DNA of 46,086 bases from HGM12713 sp045593725 (GTDB lineage: Bacteria; Bacillota; Clostridia; Oscillospirales; CAG-272), in NCBI GenBank assembly GCA_045593725.1, contig JAZNXE010000005.1, positions 1 to 46,086 on the forward strand. Reading direction: 5' to 3'. Both the position numbers and the translations under genes were made by a program. The notes under the pieces are model-generated. The model saw only the letters and a list, made by a program, of their open reading frames with translations. It did not search any database and was not told where the DNA came from. Shown one piece after another: positions 22,753-30,925 of the stretch. Each line of letters starts with the position of its first letter. Within the stretch, counting starts at the first letter, position 1.

Positions 22753-23810
22753 TTTTTATCTCCTTGTATGTGCTTTTTAAATCCGTCTGAATATTCTATA
22801 TCTCCGTCAGCAGACACCCACATTGCCTCTGTGTCGTCAAATTGACTGAGTATCCTTTTGCCGTCCTCAACGCTCATGCAGAAAAGTGCGGTGGACAGCG
22901 CGTCTGCTATGGCCGAGCTTTCGCAAAGAATTGACACCGAGATATATCTCTCGGACGGCATAAGTGTCTGGGCATCTATGATATGATTGTAATCCTTTCC
23001 TTCTACCGTATAGTAGCGCTGATACGAGCCGCTGGTCACAAGTGAGCGGTTTTCAAGCCCGACGGTTGCGTAATACGGTGCATTTTCTGTGCCGTTTGGA
23101 TTATCTATTCCCGCTACCCAAGGGGTGTTGTCACCCCGAAGTCCTATGGCGCGTACGTTTCCGCCTACGTTGAGGACGTAGCCAGTAACGCCTTTTTCTA
23201 TAAGCGACCTCGCTACCATTTCTACCGCGTAGCCCTTTGCGATAGCGCCTACGTCAAGGAGCATCTCGGGGTCGGAGAGAAACACAGTGCTGTTTTTTTC
23301 GTCTATGATAAGCTTTTCAATATCTGTATGCTTTGCCGCTTCGGTAAGCTTGTCCATAGGGGGGAGCTTAGCTATGCTTGGGTCATTCAATCCGTCCTGT
23401 CTGTACTCGTGCCAGATAGACAGCACGCTTCCCATAGCCACGTTTACGCTGCCGTTTGTTTTTTCGTACATATCCTTTGAGAAAAGAAGCATATCAATAA
23501 TTTTTCGGTCAACCTTTACAGGCTTGTGGACACCGTTCGAAAGCTCGTTTACTGTCTTAAGGTTATTTATTCCATCATATCTGTCGTATATTGTAAAGAG
23601 CTGATGGTATTCTCTGAGCAAAACTACAATACTGTCAAAAACCTCATCAAAAGCCTCTTGGTTTTGGGAATATCCCGTAACCGAGGTCACCGTGTCGAAA
23701 TAATCAAAGGTATAATTTGAATATTTTTTGCTTGGTGTCGTACATGAGAAAAACGATAGACAGCACATAAGTGTGCTTATTAATAATATGGTGCAAAGAA
23801 ATCTTTTCAT
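22749..23810 (-). CDS. apbE: FAD:protein FMN transferase (ApbE), lipoprotein
   Basis: This 353-aa lipoprotein has a signal peptide with lipobox SFFSC (Cys23), so it acts outside the membrane. ApbE transfers FMN from FAD onto a threonine of RnfD, RnfG or related proteins. Conserved segments are FDTVTSVTGY near residue 38, LDVGAIAKGYAVE near 190, YVLNVGGNVRAIG near 216 and IADALSTALFCMS near 305. RnfG and RnfD encoded upstream have matching acceptor sites. GGGAG precedes the ATG. The gene lies after the terminator of the repeat protein gene, so it depends on read-through or an unseen promoter. Confidence 0.93.
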   Translation of the reverse strand: MKRFLCTILLISTLMCCLSFFSCTTPSKKYSNYTFDYFDTVTSVTGYSQNQEAFDEVFDSIVVLLREYHQLFTIYDRYDGINNLKTVNELSNGVHKPVKVDRKIIDMLLFSKDMYEKTNGSVNVAMGSVLSIWHEYRQDGLNDPSIAKLPPMDKLTEAAKHTDIEKLIIDEKNSTVFLSDPEMLLDVGAIAKGYAVEMVARSLIEKGVTGYVLNVGGNVRAIGLRGDNTPWVAGIDNPNGTENAPYYATVGLENRSLVTSGSYQRYYTVEGKDYNHIIDAQTLMPSERYISVSILCESSAIADALSTALFCMSVEDGKRILSQFDDTEAMWVSADGDIEYSDGFKKHIQGDKK

Positions 23811-23830
23811 ATTTGCTCCCTGAAAATGTT

Positions 23831-23863
23831 AAAAATAAGAGAGGGGAACCCACCCTTATTTTT
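23831..23863 (-). terminator. Terminator between the two-repeat protein and apbE
   Basis: AAAAATAAG at 23831-23839 pairs with CTTATTTTT at 23855-23863, extended inward by GGG/CCC pairs, with a T-run on the minus strand. Confidence 0.75.
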
Positions 23864-23871
23864 ATATAGCT

Positions 23872-24849
23872 TTATTGTTTTGCCGCCTTAGCGATGACTT
23901 GTACCATTCCGCTCACGTAAATGGTACAGCCTGCCGTTTGAACAGCTTCAATGCCCTTGTAGTCAGCACCCATAAGACCCGCAACCTCAGAGGAGGTTTT
24001 ACCTACACACGCCGCGTCAAATGCTGCTGCCTGCTTGTACCACTCGGTCTTGCCTATCGCGCTCATTCCATAGTCTTCTTTAAGAGTTGCCTTGGACTTG
24101 ACCTCACCGACATACTCGCCGCTTATCTTACCGTCCTTGTCAAAGGAGAAGGCTACCGCAAGACAATCGTTTGCGCAAGCGGTGATTTTAGAATCGGAAT
24201 CAAGCGTCACAGCCGCAAAGGTAGTTTCAAAATTGAGCGCTCCCGCATCCTTATCGGTCGCGTCTGTGCCCTTAAGAGAGGTGATAAGGGCAAGCTTGAG
24301 GGTATCGTCAGAGGCAGAGGATGCGGTTTTAGCGTTGTTTATAGCTGTGTCAACTGCCTTTACAAAATCGGTTACGTAGATAGTGCAGCCTGCGGCGATA
24401 ACATTGGAGTTGCCTTTGCCGTCATTTGCCATAAGAGAAGCGATATCCTTGGAGGTCTTACCGATTACCTGCTTTGCGAACGCATCAGCCTGCTTGTACC
24501 ACTCGGTCTTGCCTATCGCACTCATCCCGTAGCTTTCCTTAAGCTCCCCCTTTGTTTTGAACTCGGTTTTGCTCACAAATTTGCCTTCTGAAGTAAATTC
24601 CCCCGCAACCTCGGCGGTGTCGATGACGCACTTTACAACTCTTCCGTCCTCATCAAGCAAAACCGCTGCCGCGGTGGTTACGTATGAGCCTATACCGTTT
24701 GCGCCGTCGGTAACGTCGGTTGCGCTTTTATAAGCACTGTAAACTCCGAGTCCGAGCTTGAACGTACCGTCTGCTTTTATGAAATATATACTGACAACAA
24801 CCGAGATTATCATTAGGACAACCAAAAGAAGTGATAAAAATTTTTTCAT
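23872..24849 (-). CDS. Secreted or membrane-anchored protein with two internal repeats, next to rnf
   Basis: This 325-aa protein is of no family I can name. One N-terminal hydrophobic segment (residues 4-24) anchors or exports it. The rest is two copies of a domain of about 145 residues. Each contains YGMSAIGKTEWYKQA (residues 107-121 and 260-274) and AGCTIYV with a single cysteine (155 and 308), and begins with a strand like TAAAVLLDEDGRV or TFAAVTLDSDSKI. It recalls FMN-binding-type extracytoplasmic domains but lacks their S/TGATxT site. Position between the rnf operon and apbE suggests a redox or envelope role linked to Rnf. It has its own promoter and terminator; AAGGAG precedes the ATG. 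Confidence 0.7.
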   Translation of the reverse strand: MKKFLSLLLVVLMIISVVVSIYFIKADGTFKLGLGVYSAYKSATDVTDGANGIGSYVTTAAAVLLDEDGRVVKCVIDTAEVAGEFTSEGKFVSKTEFKTKGELKESYGMSAIGKTEWYKQADAFAKQVIGKTSKDIASLMANDGKGNSNVIAAGCTIYVTDFVKAVDTAINNAKTASSASDDTLKLALITSLKGTDATDKDAGALNFETTFAAVTLDSDSKITACANDCLAVAFSFDKDGKISGEYVGEVKSKATLKEDYGMSAIGKTEWYKQAAAFDAACVGKTSSEVAGLMGADYKGIEAVQTAGCTIYVSGMVQVIAKAAKQ

Positions 24850-24901
24850 TTTGAAGTCTCCTTATTGATGTTATATGCATCGTATTCCTATGCTTACACA
24901 C

Positions 24902-24937
24902 ACGGTTTATTCTATCATAAAACCGTTGAATTGTCAA
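24902..24937 (-). promoter_or_regulatory. Promoter with overlapping palindrome, two-repeat protein gene
   Basis: On the minus strand TTGACA (24932-24937), 17-base spacer, TAGAAT (24909-24914). An inverted repeat ACGGTTT/AAACCGT (24902-24926) brackets the -10 box, a likely operator. The gene is thus controlled separately from rnf. Confidence 0.7.
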
Positions 24938-24958
24938 CACTACCGATATGACATACTT

Positions 24959-25462
24959 TCAAATTTTTAGGTTCGTAAGAATTTTTAATAAATATACCGC
25001 CGCAAGACCCACGAGAATACCCGCCACAGTGCCTGAAACGGTAAGGGCTAACATATAGTATCCTATTTCCACACGTTCCAATAGAAGAATAGCAACTATT
25101 GTCTGCCCTGCGTTGTGGCTTATTCCTCCTACTACGCTGACACCTAAGGGGGAGAACAGGTCAAGCTTTTTAAGAACACTCATAAGAGTAAGGCTTAGAA
25201 AAGCTCCCGCAAGGCTGTAAGCGAATATCATAGCGTTGCCGAAAAGCAAGGATACGCACACAAGGCGTACAAAGGAAACGGCGGAAGCCTCTTTAATGCC
25301 GAATTTGTAAAGGGTAAATATTATGACTATATTTGGCAGACCCATTTTTATTCCCGGCAGAGAAGTGAAAATGGGCGGTATAAGCAGCTCGATATATGAG
25401 AGTATCATAGCGAGGGATGCCATAAATCCCACAAAGGCTATCTTTTTTGTTTTACTGTTCAT
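24959..25462 (-). CDS. Gx transporter family membrane protein (Hpre_diP_synt_I type)
   Basis: This 167-aa protein has five hydrophobic segments. LPGIKMGLPNIVIIF near residue 35 and GGISHNAGQTIVAILLL near 112 are hallmarks of the family once called heptaprenyl diphosphate synthase component I. It resembles ECF-type S components; the substrate is unknown. It regularly sits beside NusG-II proteins and rnf genes in Clostridia, as here: last gene of the rnf operon, 11 bases after the NusG-II gene. Confidence 0.85.
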   Translation of the reverse strand: MNSKTKKIAFVGFMASLAMILSYIELLIPPIFTSLPGIKMGLPNIVIIFTLYKFGIKEASAVSFVRLVCVSLLFGNAMIFAYSLAGAFLSLTLMSVLKKLDLFSPLGVSVVGGISHNAGQTIVAILLLERVEIGYYMLALTVSGTVAGILVGLAAVYLLKILTNLKI

Positions 25463-25473
25463 AGTCGGCCACC

Positions 25474-25812
25474 TTACTCAATTGATATAACTACCTTATT
25501 CGGTAGGCAGATTATCTGCTGTGTGTCCTTTGATATGGCATAATGGTGAACACATTTTAGGTCGGGGCAGCTTGCCTCGGTAACCTTTGCCTTTCCGTTT
25601 GCTATTACCATTCGATTAGTTCCGTTTTGGGATGTTATATCAACGGTTATGCTTTCAGACAATGGATATTTGCCGTAAAGCTTTCCGTCCACGTATATGA
25701 CAGCGGTCTTGCCGTCCTTTCTTAGAAAAAGAAGGCAAACTATGGCAATAGCCGCAATCAGTATAACTGCGGCTATTAATATAATATCGTTTTTTGCTTT
25801 TTTGCTTATCAT
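25474..25812 (-). CDS. NusG domain II-containing small membrane protein
   Basis: This 112-aa protein has one N-terminal membrane helix (about residues 9-30) and an extracytoplasmic beta domain of the NusG-II type (VIYVDGKLYGKYPL ... QIICLPNKVVISIE). It has no NusG N-terminal or KOW function. CPDLKCVHHYAI is a conserved cysteine/histidine motif of this family. It starts four bases after rnfB ends and is co-expressed with Rnf. An accessory role in the complex is inferred from this constant neighbourhood. Confidence 0.85.
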   Translation of the reverse strand: MISKKAKNDIILIAAVILIAAIAIVCLLFLRKDGKTAVIYVDGKLYGKYPLSESITVDITSQNGTNRMVIANGKAKVTEASCPDLKCVHHYAISKDTQQIICLPNKVVISIE

Positions 25813-25816
25813 AAGA

Positions 25817-26638
25817 TTATTTTTTCGAGATTATAGGAAAACATACCGATTTCAAACAATTTGTGGGACAGCCTTGGACACAAAGTCCGCAGCCTGTGCA
25901 TTTACCGTAATCGATGTTCGCCAGATTGTCACATACCGTGATAGCATTCTCGGGACATACCTTTTCGCACTTTTTACAAGCGATACACGCGTTGGAGCAT
26001 TTTTTGCGGGCATCCGCGCCCTTGTCCTTGCTACTGCACATAACCGCTGTATTTGCACGCTGGGGAATGAGCGAAATAATACTCTTAGGACAAACCGATA
26101 CGCACATACCGCAACCCATACACGCGGTGCTGTCAACATGCGCTATGCCGTCCTTCATACAGATAGCGTCTGAGGGACAAGCGGCGGCACAGTCGCCAAA
26201 GCCCATACAGCCGTAGGTGCAATCGTTTGGGCCGCCGTAGAGCGTCGAGGCGGCGCGGCAGGTAGCTACTCCGTCGTAGCTTGCCTTTTTAGAGGTAGCG
26301 CCGCAATTGCCGTTGCAGTGAACGAAAGCTACCTTCTCCTCAACGTCCTGAGCAGCTACGCCGAGAAGGTCACAAAGCTTCGATGCGGTAGAATCTCCGC
26401 CGGGAATGCAAAGGTTGGCTTTTGTTTCTTTACCTTCAGCCAACGCGGCGGCATAATCGTCACAGCCCTTATATCCGCAAGCTCCGCAGTTTATACCGGG
26501 GAGATTATCTCTCAAATTTTTCTTGGTCTCGTTTTCGGGAACGCTGAAGAAATGGGATACAAAGGCAAGAAGTACAGCTGCCATAAGTCCTATTACGCCG
26601 ACTACCGCTAAAGCGAGTAAAATATCTGTTATTATCAT
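25817..26638 (-). CDS. rnfB: Rnf complex iron-sulfur subunit RnfB
   Basis: This 273-aa protein is the entry point for electrons from reduced ferredoxin. A membrane anchor (residues 4-26) is followed by the Fe-S module with NCGACGYKGCDDYAAAL (about 48-64) and a poly-ferredoxin part with several 4Fe-4S motifs: CMGFGDCAAACP, CMGCGMCVSVCP, CIACKKCEKVCP and CTGCGLCVQGCP. The long, cluster-rich form is typical of Clostridia and acetogens. It lies 11 bases after rnfA. The cluster number points to a redox chain delivering electrons to the membrane flavins. Confidence 0.96.
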   Translation of the reverse strand: MIITDILLALAVVGVIGLMAAVLLAFVSHFFSVPENETKKNLRDNLPGINCGACGYKGCDDYAAALAEGKETKANLCIPGGDSTASKLCDLLGVAAQDVEEKVAFVHCNGNCGATSKKASYDGVATCRAASTLYGGPNDCTYGCMGFGDCAAACPSDAICMKDGIAHVDSTACMGCGMCVSVCPKSIISLIPQRANTAVMCSSKDKGADARKKCSNACIACKKCEKVCPENAITVCDNLANIDYGKCTGCGLCVQGCPTNCLKSVCFPIISKK

Positions 26639-26649
26639 ATTCTACCTCC

Positions 26650-27252
26650 TTACGCAAGTGCCTGACCGACAGTCTCTGCAAGTCCGTCAAAGCCAAAGAA
26701 GGCGAGAGATATGAAGGAAGCCGCGATAAGAGTACATGCAAGACCTCTGAAGCATTTCGGAATAGCCGTTTCGTCTATTCTTGAACGCAGACCCGAGAAG
26801 AGCACCATAGCAAGCATAAATCCAAGACCGCAGCCAAGAGCGCTTACAAGGGATTCTAAGAAATTCCATCCATCGGTAATATTGTTTATGGTAACGCCCA
26901 ATACGGCGCAGTTTGTGGTGATAAGGGGAAGATATACGCCAAGTCCCTTGTGAAGGGAGGGTATAAATTTTTTGAGCAGAAGCTCTATCATCTGTACCAG
27001 AGCGGCAATGATAAGTATAAACACGATGGTTTGCATATATCCAAGACCAAACGCATCCAGAATAAAGTATTGTATGGGCCACGTAGCCGCTGTCGCGATG
27101 AGCATTACGAGTGTTACCGAAAGACCCATTCCCACCGATTGGTCAAGCTTCTTGGAAACACCGAGAAAGGGGCAGATTCCAAGGAATTGACGCAGAACAT
27201 AGTTGTTTATAAGAACCGCGGAGGTCAGTATAACTATAAGATTAGCCAACAT
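26650..27252 (-). CDS. rnfA: Rnf complex membrane subunit RnfA
   Basis: This 200-aa protein has six membrane helices. Each half carries one cysteine in the conserved setting (QFLGICPFLGV near residue 26 and TTNCAVLGV near 108). In Rnf these bind an intramembrane [2Fe-2S] cluster together with the homologous RnfE cysteines. The inverted-topology pair RnfA/RnfE forms the core of ion translocation. The gene overlaps rnfE by 11 bases, so translation is coupled. Confidence 0.96.
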   Translation of the reverse strand: MLANLIVILTSAVLINNYVLRQFLGICPFLGVSKKLDQSVGMGLSVTLVMLIATAATWPIQYFILDAFGLGYMQTIVFILIIAALVQMIELLLKKFIPSLHKGLGVYLPLITTNCAVLGVTINNITDGWNFLESLVSALGCGLGFMLAMVLFSGLRSRIDETAIPKCFRGLACTLIAASFISLAFFGFDGLAETVGQALA

Positions 27253-27967
27253 CTGTGTTTCCCTCCTTTACAGCGTTTGTTTTGCTTTCGCAACATTCAC
27301 CGCCTATATGACAAAGGGCGGCAGAAGGACAGCCCTCGCACGAGAAGCTTTTTTTCTTGGGGAATTTGCCGTTTGTAAGCTTGTATACAGCGGCAATAGC
27401 AAGACCGTAAACCAGCATACCTCCGGGCGCTTCCACAAAGAATTTTATGGTATATTCCGAAAGGAATGGGATATTATTGCCCATAAAGGAAGCGGCTCCG
27501 AGTACTTCTCTAACCGTAGCTATGGAGAAGATAGCAAGAGTAAATCCGATACCCATTCCTATTCCGTCAAGAGCGGATTTGCCGACAGAGTTTTTGCTTG
27601 CGAACATTTCAGCTCTGCCAAGTATTATACAGTTAACCGTTATAAGCTTTAAGAATACACCCATAGTGCTGTATAGGTCGGGGAGAAATGCGTGTATTAT
27701 CATTTCCACGATGGTTACAAATCCTGCGATAATTACTATGTAGCAGGGAATTCTTACAGTTTCTGGGATAAGCTTACGAAGGAGAGAAATCGCAACGTTT
27801 GAGCAAAGAAGTACAACGAGAACCGAAAGACCCATACCCAGAGCGGTTGATGCGTTCCTGGTCATTGCCAGAGTGGGACAGGTTCCGAGTATCAGAACGA
27901 GAACGGGATTTTCTTTGATTATTCCATTAAGCAGTACGGAAAGGCTTCCGCCATTTTTGTTACTCAT
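27242..27967 (-). CDS. rnfE: Rnf complex membrane subunit RnfE
   Basis: This 241-aa homologue of RnfA has six helices and the paired cysteine motifs LILGTCPTLAMT (near residue 28) and TVNCIILGRAE (near 130). A C-terminal tail of about 45 residues bears an extra cysteine group (SCEGCPSAALCHIGGECC) that most RnfE proteins lack or keep short; it may bind metal. Its start codon shares one base with the rnfG stop. Confidence 0.95.
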   Translation of the reverse strand: MSNKNGGSLSVLLNGIIKENPVLVLILGTCPTLAMTRNASTALGMGLSVLVVLLCSNVAISLLRKLIPETVRIPCYIVIIAGFVTIVEMIIHAFLPDLYSTMGVFLKLITVNCIILGRAEMFASKNSVGKSALDGIGMGIGFTLAIFSIATVREVLGAASFMGNNIPFLSEYTIKFFVEAPGGMLVYGLAIAAVYKLTNGKFPKKKSFSCEGCPSAALCHIGGECCESKTNAVKEGNTDVG

Positions 27968-28473
27968 TACTTGCCACCTCCTTTAAGATTGGCGAAGGAA
28001 TCCAGTGCGGCTTTAACAGCATTCTTGTAAGCCTTTGTAGTCTTTGTAGCACCTGCGATGGTATCCACCGAATCTACACTGTCTGTATCAAGACCTGTAA
28101 AGTTTTCTCCGTACGTTTTTTCCTTTTCAAGCGTTTCGTTACTCGAAAGACAGATAGCCTTGCTGACAGTTCCATCGGGATTTATACCGCACATGATTAC
28201 AAAGTCGGAACCGTATCCGATGGTTACCAACTTAAAAACATATCCGCCGTTGTCAGCTTTATATGCTTCGGTCACAGTTTCCGAAAGATTTTGAACATCG
28301 ACCGTTTCAAAGCTTTCCGCATCGGGAAGCACCTCAAGAAGAGCCGCGTTTGCCTTTTTGTTTTCATAGTCTTCTATAATGGGGGTGGTGAAATAATTGG
28401 TAAGCGCGAGAAGCATTGCGATAACTGAGCAGATGGCAAAAAGTGAAGCTACGCTTTTTAAATGCTTTTTCAT
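27967..28473 (-). CDS. rnfG: Rnf complex flavoprotein subunit RnfG
   Basis: This 168-aa protein has one N-terminal membrane helix (about residues 8-28) and an FMN-binding domain outside. The flavinylation site is TIAGATKTTKAY, with Thr145 the expected acceptor for FMN, attached by ApbE (gene at 22749). It passes electrons between RnfD and other subunits at the outer face. The start overlaps rnfD by four bases (ATGA). Confidence 0.93.
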   Translation of the reverse strand: MKKHLKSVASLFAICSVIAMLLALTNYFTTPIIEDYENKKANAALLEVLPDAESFETVDVQNLSETVTEAYKADNGGYVFKLVTIGYGSDFVIMCGINPDGTVSKAICLSSNETLEKEKTYGENFTGLDTDSVDSVDTIAGATKTTKAYKNAVKAALDSFANLKGGGK

Positions 28474-29393
28474 ATCTTTTTACCTCCAAACAGCTTTCTG
28501 GGGGTCAATTTGTCTATGTAAGGACAAATAATGTTCATAAGAAGTATTGCGTAGGATACGCCCTCGGGAAGATTTGCCCACAGACGTATTACTACGGTAA
28601 GAAATGCCGCGCCTATACCGAATACTATCTTTCCCCAAGGAGAAGAGGGCGAGGTTACGTAGTCGGTAGCCATAAATATAGCTCCTATAAGAAGTCCGCC
28701 CGAAAGTATCTGCGCGGTGGAGAAGTAAAGGTCAAAGCCTCCAAACAAGAACATAAACAGGAAGGTGAAGCCAACGAAAGCCACGGGGATATGCCACGTG
28801 ATTACCTTTCTTCCTATGAGGAATATGCCTCCCGCAATGAGAGCGAGAGCGCAGACCTCGCCGATAGCTCCGCCGTGATTTCCAACCAAAAGGTCGAGAA
28901 GAGAGGGGGAGTAGCCTGCTCCAAGCTCCGCCAGAGGAGTTGCGCTTGATACCGAGTCAACGGGAAATGCGGCTTGGGCTGCCGAACCAAAGGAGAGAAG
29001 CATAAATACTCTTGCGGTGATAGCGGGGTTTACAAGATTTTTGCCAAGCCCTCCAAAAATGCATTTAACTATCACAATAGCAAAGATAGCTCCTATGGCT
29101 GTCTGCCAAAGCGGGATGGTTGCGGGGAGGTTTAGCGACAGAAGAAGTCCTGTAACTATGGCGCTGAGGTCGCCTAAGGTCTGCTTTTTCTTTATAGCAA
29201 GATTAAAGAGAAATTCCGAGAGTACACAGGTAGCGATACATACCGCGATTACAGCGAGAGCGCGTATACCGAATACGACGGTACCTACAATAGAGGTAGG
29301 CATAAGCGCGACAATAACGTCAAGCATTATTTTTTGGGTGGAGCGTCCGCTATGTATATGAGGAGAGGTGGAAAGGTGAAGCTTGTTATCCAT
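28470..29393 (-). CDS. rnfD: Rnf complex membrane flavoprotein subunit RnfD
   Basis: This 307-aa protein has eight to nine helices. A covalently bound FMN is expected on Thr152 in SSATPLAEL, the counterpart of the conserved SGAT motif. FGGLGKNLVNPAITARVFM (about residues 113-131) and the late TDYVTSPSSPWGK are further NqrB/RnfD hallmarks. The start codon shares one base with the rnfC stop (TAATG). It is the main ion-channel candidate in the NqrB-like family. Confidence 0.95.
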   Translation of the reverse strand: MDNKLHLSTSPHIHSGRSTQKIMLDVIVALMPTSIVGTVVFGIRALAVIAVCIATCVLSEFLFNLAIKKKQTLGDLSAIVTGLLLSLNLPATIPLWQTAIGAIFAIVIVKCIFGGLGKNLVNPAITARVFMLLSFGSAAQAAFPVDSVSSATPLAELGAGYSPSLLDLLVGNHGGAIGEVCALALIAGGIFLIGRKVITWHIPVAFVGFTFLFMFLFGGFDLYFSTAQILSGGLLIGAIFMATDYVTSPSSPWGKIVFGIGAAFLTVVIRLWANLPEGVSYAILLMNIICPYIDKLTPRKLFGGKKI

Positions 29394-30703
29394 TATTTCC
29401 TATCCTCCTTTGCTTTTTCTTCTCTGAGAGCCGCCTTAGCAAGCTTGTTTTTCTGCACAAGAGGAATGTGAGCGGGGCAGACAAAGCTACAGCATCCACA
29501 CTCCATACAGAGATTTATTCCAAGCCTTTCTACTGTTTCAAAATCCTTTTTCGCCAAAGCGTTTGATATACCCGCGGGGTTTATACCCAGGGGACAGGTG
29601 TTAAGGCAAGAGCCGCACCGTATGCAGGCAGAAGCCTCGGGTGTTTTCGCCTCCTTAGCGGTAAGCGCCAGCACCGCATTGGTGTTTTTAAGTACGGGGG
29701 CATCCATATTGGGCAGAGCTATACCCATCATAGGACCTCCGTATAGCACCTTTTCGGGAGTGCAGCTAAGACCGCCGCAGAAATCTATAAGCTCTCTGAT
29801 GCTTGTTCCAATGGGAACAATAACGTTCTTAGGCGACTTAAGGGCGCCACCGTCCACGGTTACACACTTTTCTACTAAGGGCATTCCCGTTTTTGCGTAG
29901 CTTCCGATTGCGGCAACCGTCGTGCAGTTGCAGACGATACAGCCTACGTCAATGGGAAGCTTGCCCATGGGAATTACCTTGCCCGTGGTGTGATAAACCA
30001 GCACCTTTTCTCCTCCTTGGGGATATACCGAGGGAAGAACCTTTACGCTTATGCGGGAATCTGTCTGCGCCAGCGCCTTCATAGAAGCGATAGCGGCTTT
30101 CTTGTTGTTTTCTATTCCGATTATGACTTTCTTGGGGTCAAAGTATTTTATGATAAGCTCTATTCCGTAAGCCATATCCTCGGAGCGGTTTATCATAGTG
30201 TTGGAGTCGCTTGTGATATAAGGCTCACACTCAGCTCCGTTTATAATAAGCTCATCTACCCTGTCAGGGTCAACCGAAAATTTTACGTAAGTAGGAAATC
30301 CCGCGCCACCAAGACCGACAATGCCGCTTTTTTTGATAGCCTCAACAAGGTCCTCGCGGGAAGCTATGGAGGGAGGGGTCAAAGACTCATCAACACTCAT
30401 AAGACCGTCGCTTTCTATGATAACGGCGGCAGCTTTTGCTCCGCTTGAGAGAAGTATGTCGGATATCTTCTTTACCTTTCCTGAAACACTTGAATAAATG
30501 GGTGAGGAAATAAAGCCGTCCTGCGCGCCTATAAGTGTGCCGACCTTTACCTCGTCCCCCACTTTAACGGTAGGTATGGCGGGTCTGCCTATATGCATCG
30601 CCATAGGTATGGTAACTGTATTCGGAGTATCCATTCTCACGGCTACCGAGTTCGCGGTGTTCTTTCTGTGAGGTACGTGGATTCCGTTTAAGGAAAATGC
30701 CAT
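29393..30703 (-). CDS. rnfC: Rnf complex NADH-binding subunit RnfC
   Basis: This 436-aa peripheral subunit reduces NAD with electrons from ferredoxin. It starts with the RnfC N-terminal domain (GIHVPHRKNT). KKSGIVGLGGAGFPTYVKF (about residues 131-149) and GAECEPYITSD form the NADH/FMN site, followed by a SLBB part and two C-terminal 4Fe-4S motifs, CIRCGSCLNTCP and CMECGCCSFVCP. It is the first gene of rnfCDGEAB-nusG2-gx, read from the consensus promoter at 30777-30805. The ribosome site is a modest AGGCAGG. Confidence 0.96.
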   Translation of the reverse strand: MAFSLNGIHVPHRKNTANSVAVRMDTPNTVTIPMAMHIGRPAIPTVKVGDEVKVGTLIGAQDGFISSPIYSSVSGKVKKISDILLSSGAKAAAVIIESDGLMSVDESLTPPSIASREDLVEAIKKSGIVGLGGAGFPTYVKFSVDPDRVDELIINGAECEPYITSDSNTMINRSEDMAYGIELIIKYFDPKKVIIGIENNKKAAIASMKALAQTDSRISVKVLPSVYPQGGEKVLVYHTTGKVIPMGKLPIDVGCIVCNCTTVAAIGSYAKTGMPLVEKCVTVDGGALKSPKNVIVPIGTSIRELIDFCGGLSCTPEKVLYGGPMMGIALPNMDAPVLKNTNAVLALTAKEAKTPEASACIRCGSCLNTCPLGINPAGISNALAKKDFETVERLGINLCMECGCCSFVCPAHIPLVQKNKLAKAALREEKAKEDRK

Positions 30704-30741
30704 TTCTATACCTGCCTTTCTTTTTTAGCTTTTTTACAAGT

Positions 30742-30805
30742 TAAACGGCAAACTGCCGTTTCTATATACCATATATATTATATAACATATAGCCGCTGAT
30801 GTCAA
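30742..30805 (-). promoter_or_regulatory. Promoter and leader hairpin of the rnf operon
   Basis: On the minus strand TTGACA (30800-30805), 17-base spacer, TATAAT (30777-30782): full consensus. A second TTGACA lies 29 bases further upstream. The leader contains a perfect hairpin AAACGGCA/TGCCGTTT (about 30744-30762) with no T-run, which could stabilise the 5' end or act as a protein site. Confidence 0.8.
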
Positions 30806-30849
30806 TCGTTTTTAAGTGTTAACTTTATGTCAATGTCTGGCTGTATATA

Positions 30850-30887
30850 AACAAACTCCCTCGGGATGAAGAACCATCCCAAGGGAG
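30850..30887 (-). terminator. Terminator of putP
   Basis: CTCCCT/AGGGAG and GGGATG/CATCCC arms form a stem with one mismatch around a six-base loop, with a T-rich end on the minus strand. Confidence 0.75.
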
Positions 30888-30925
30888 AAAATTCAGCCTT
30901 AAAAGCTTAAATTTGTTTTGATAGT

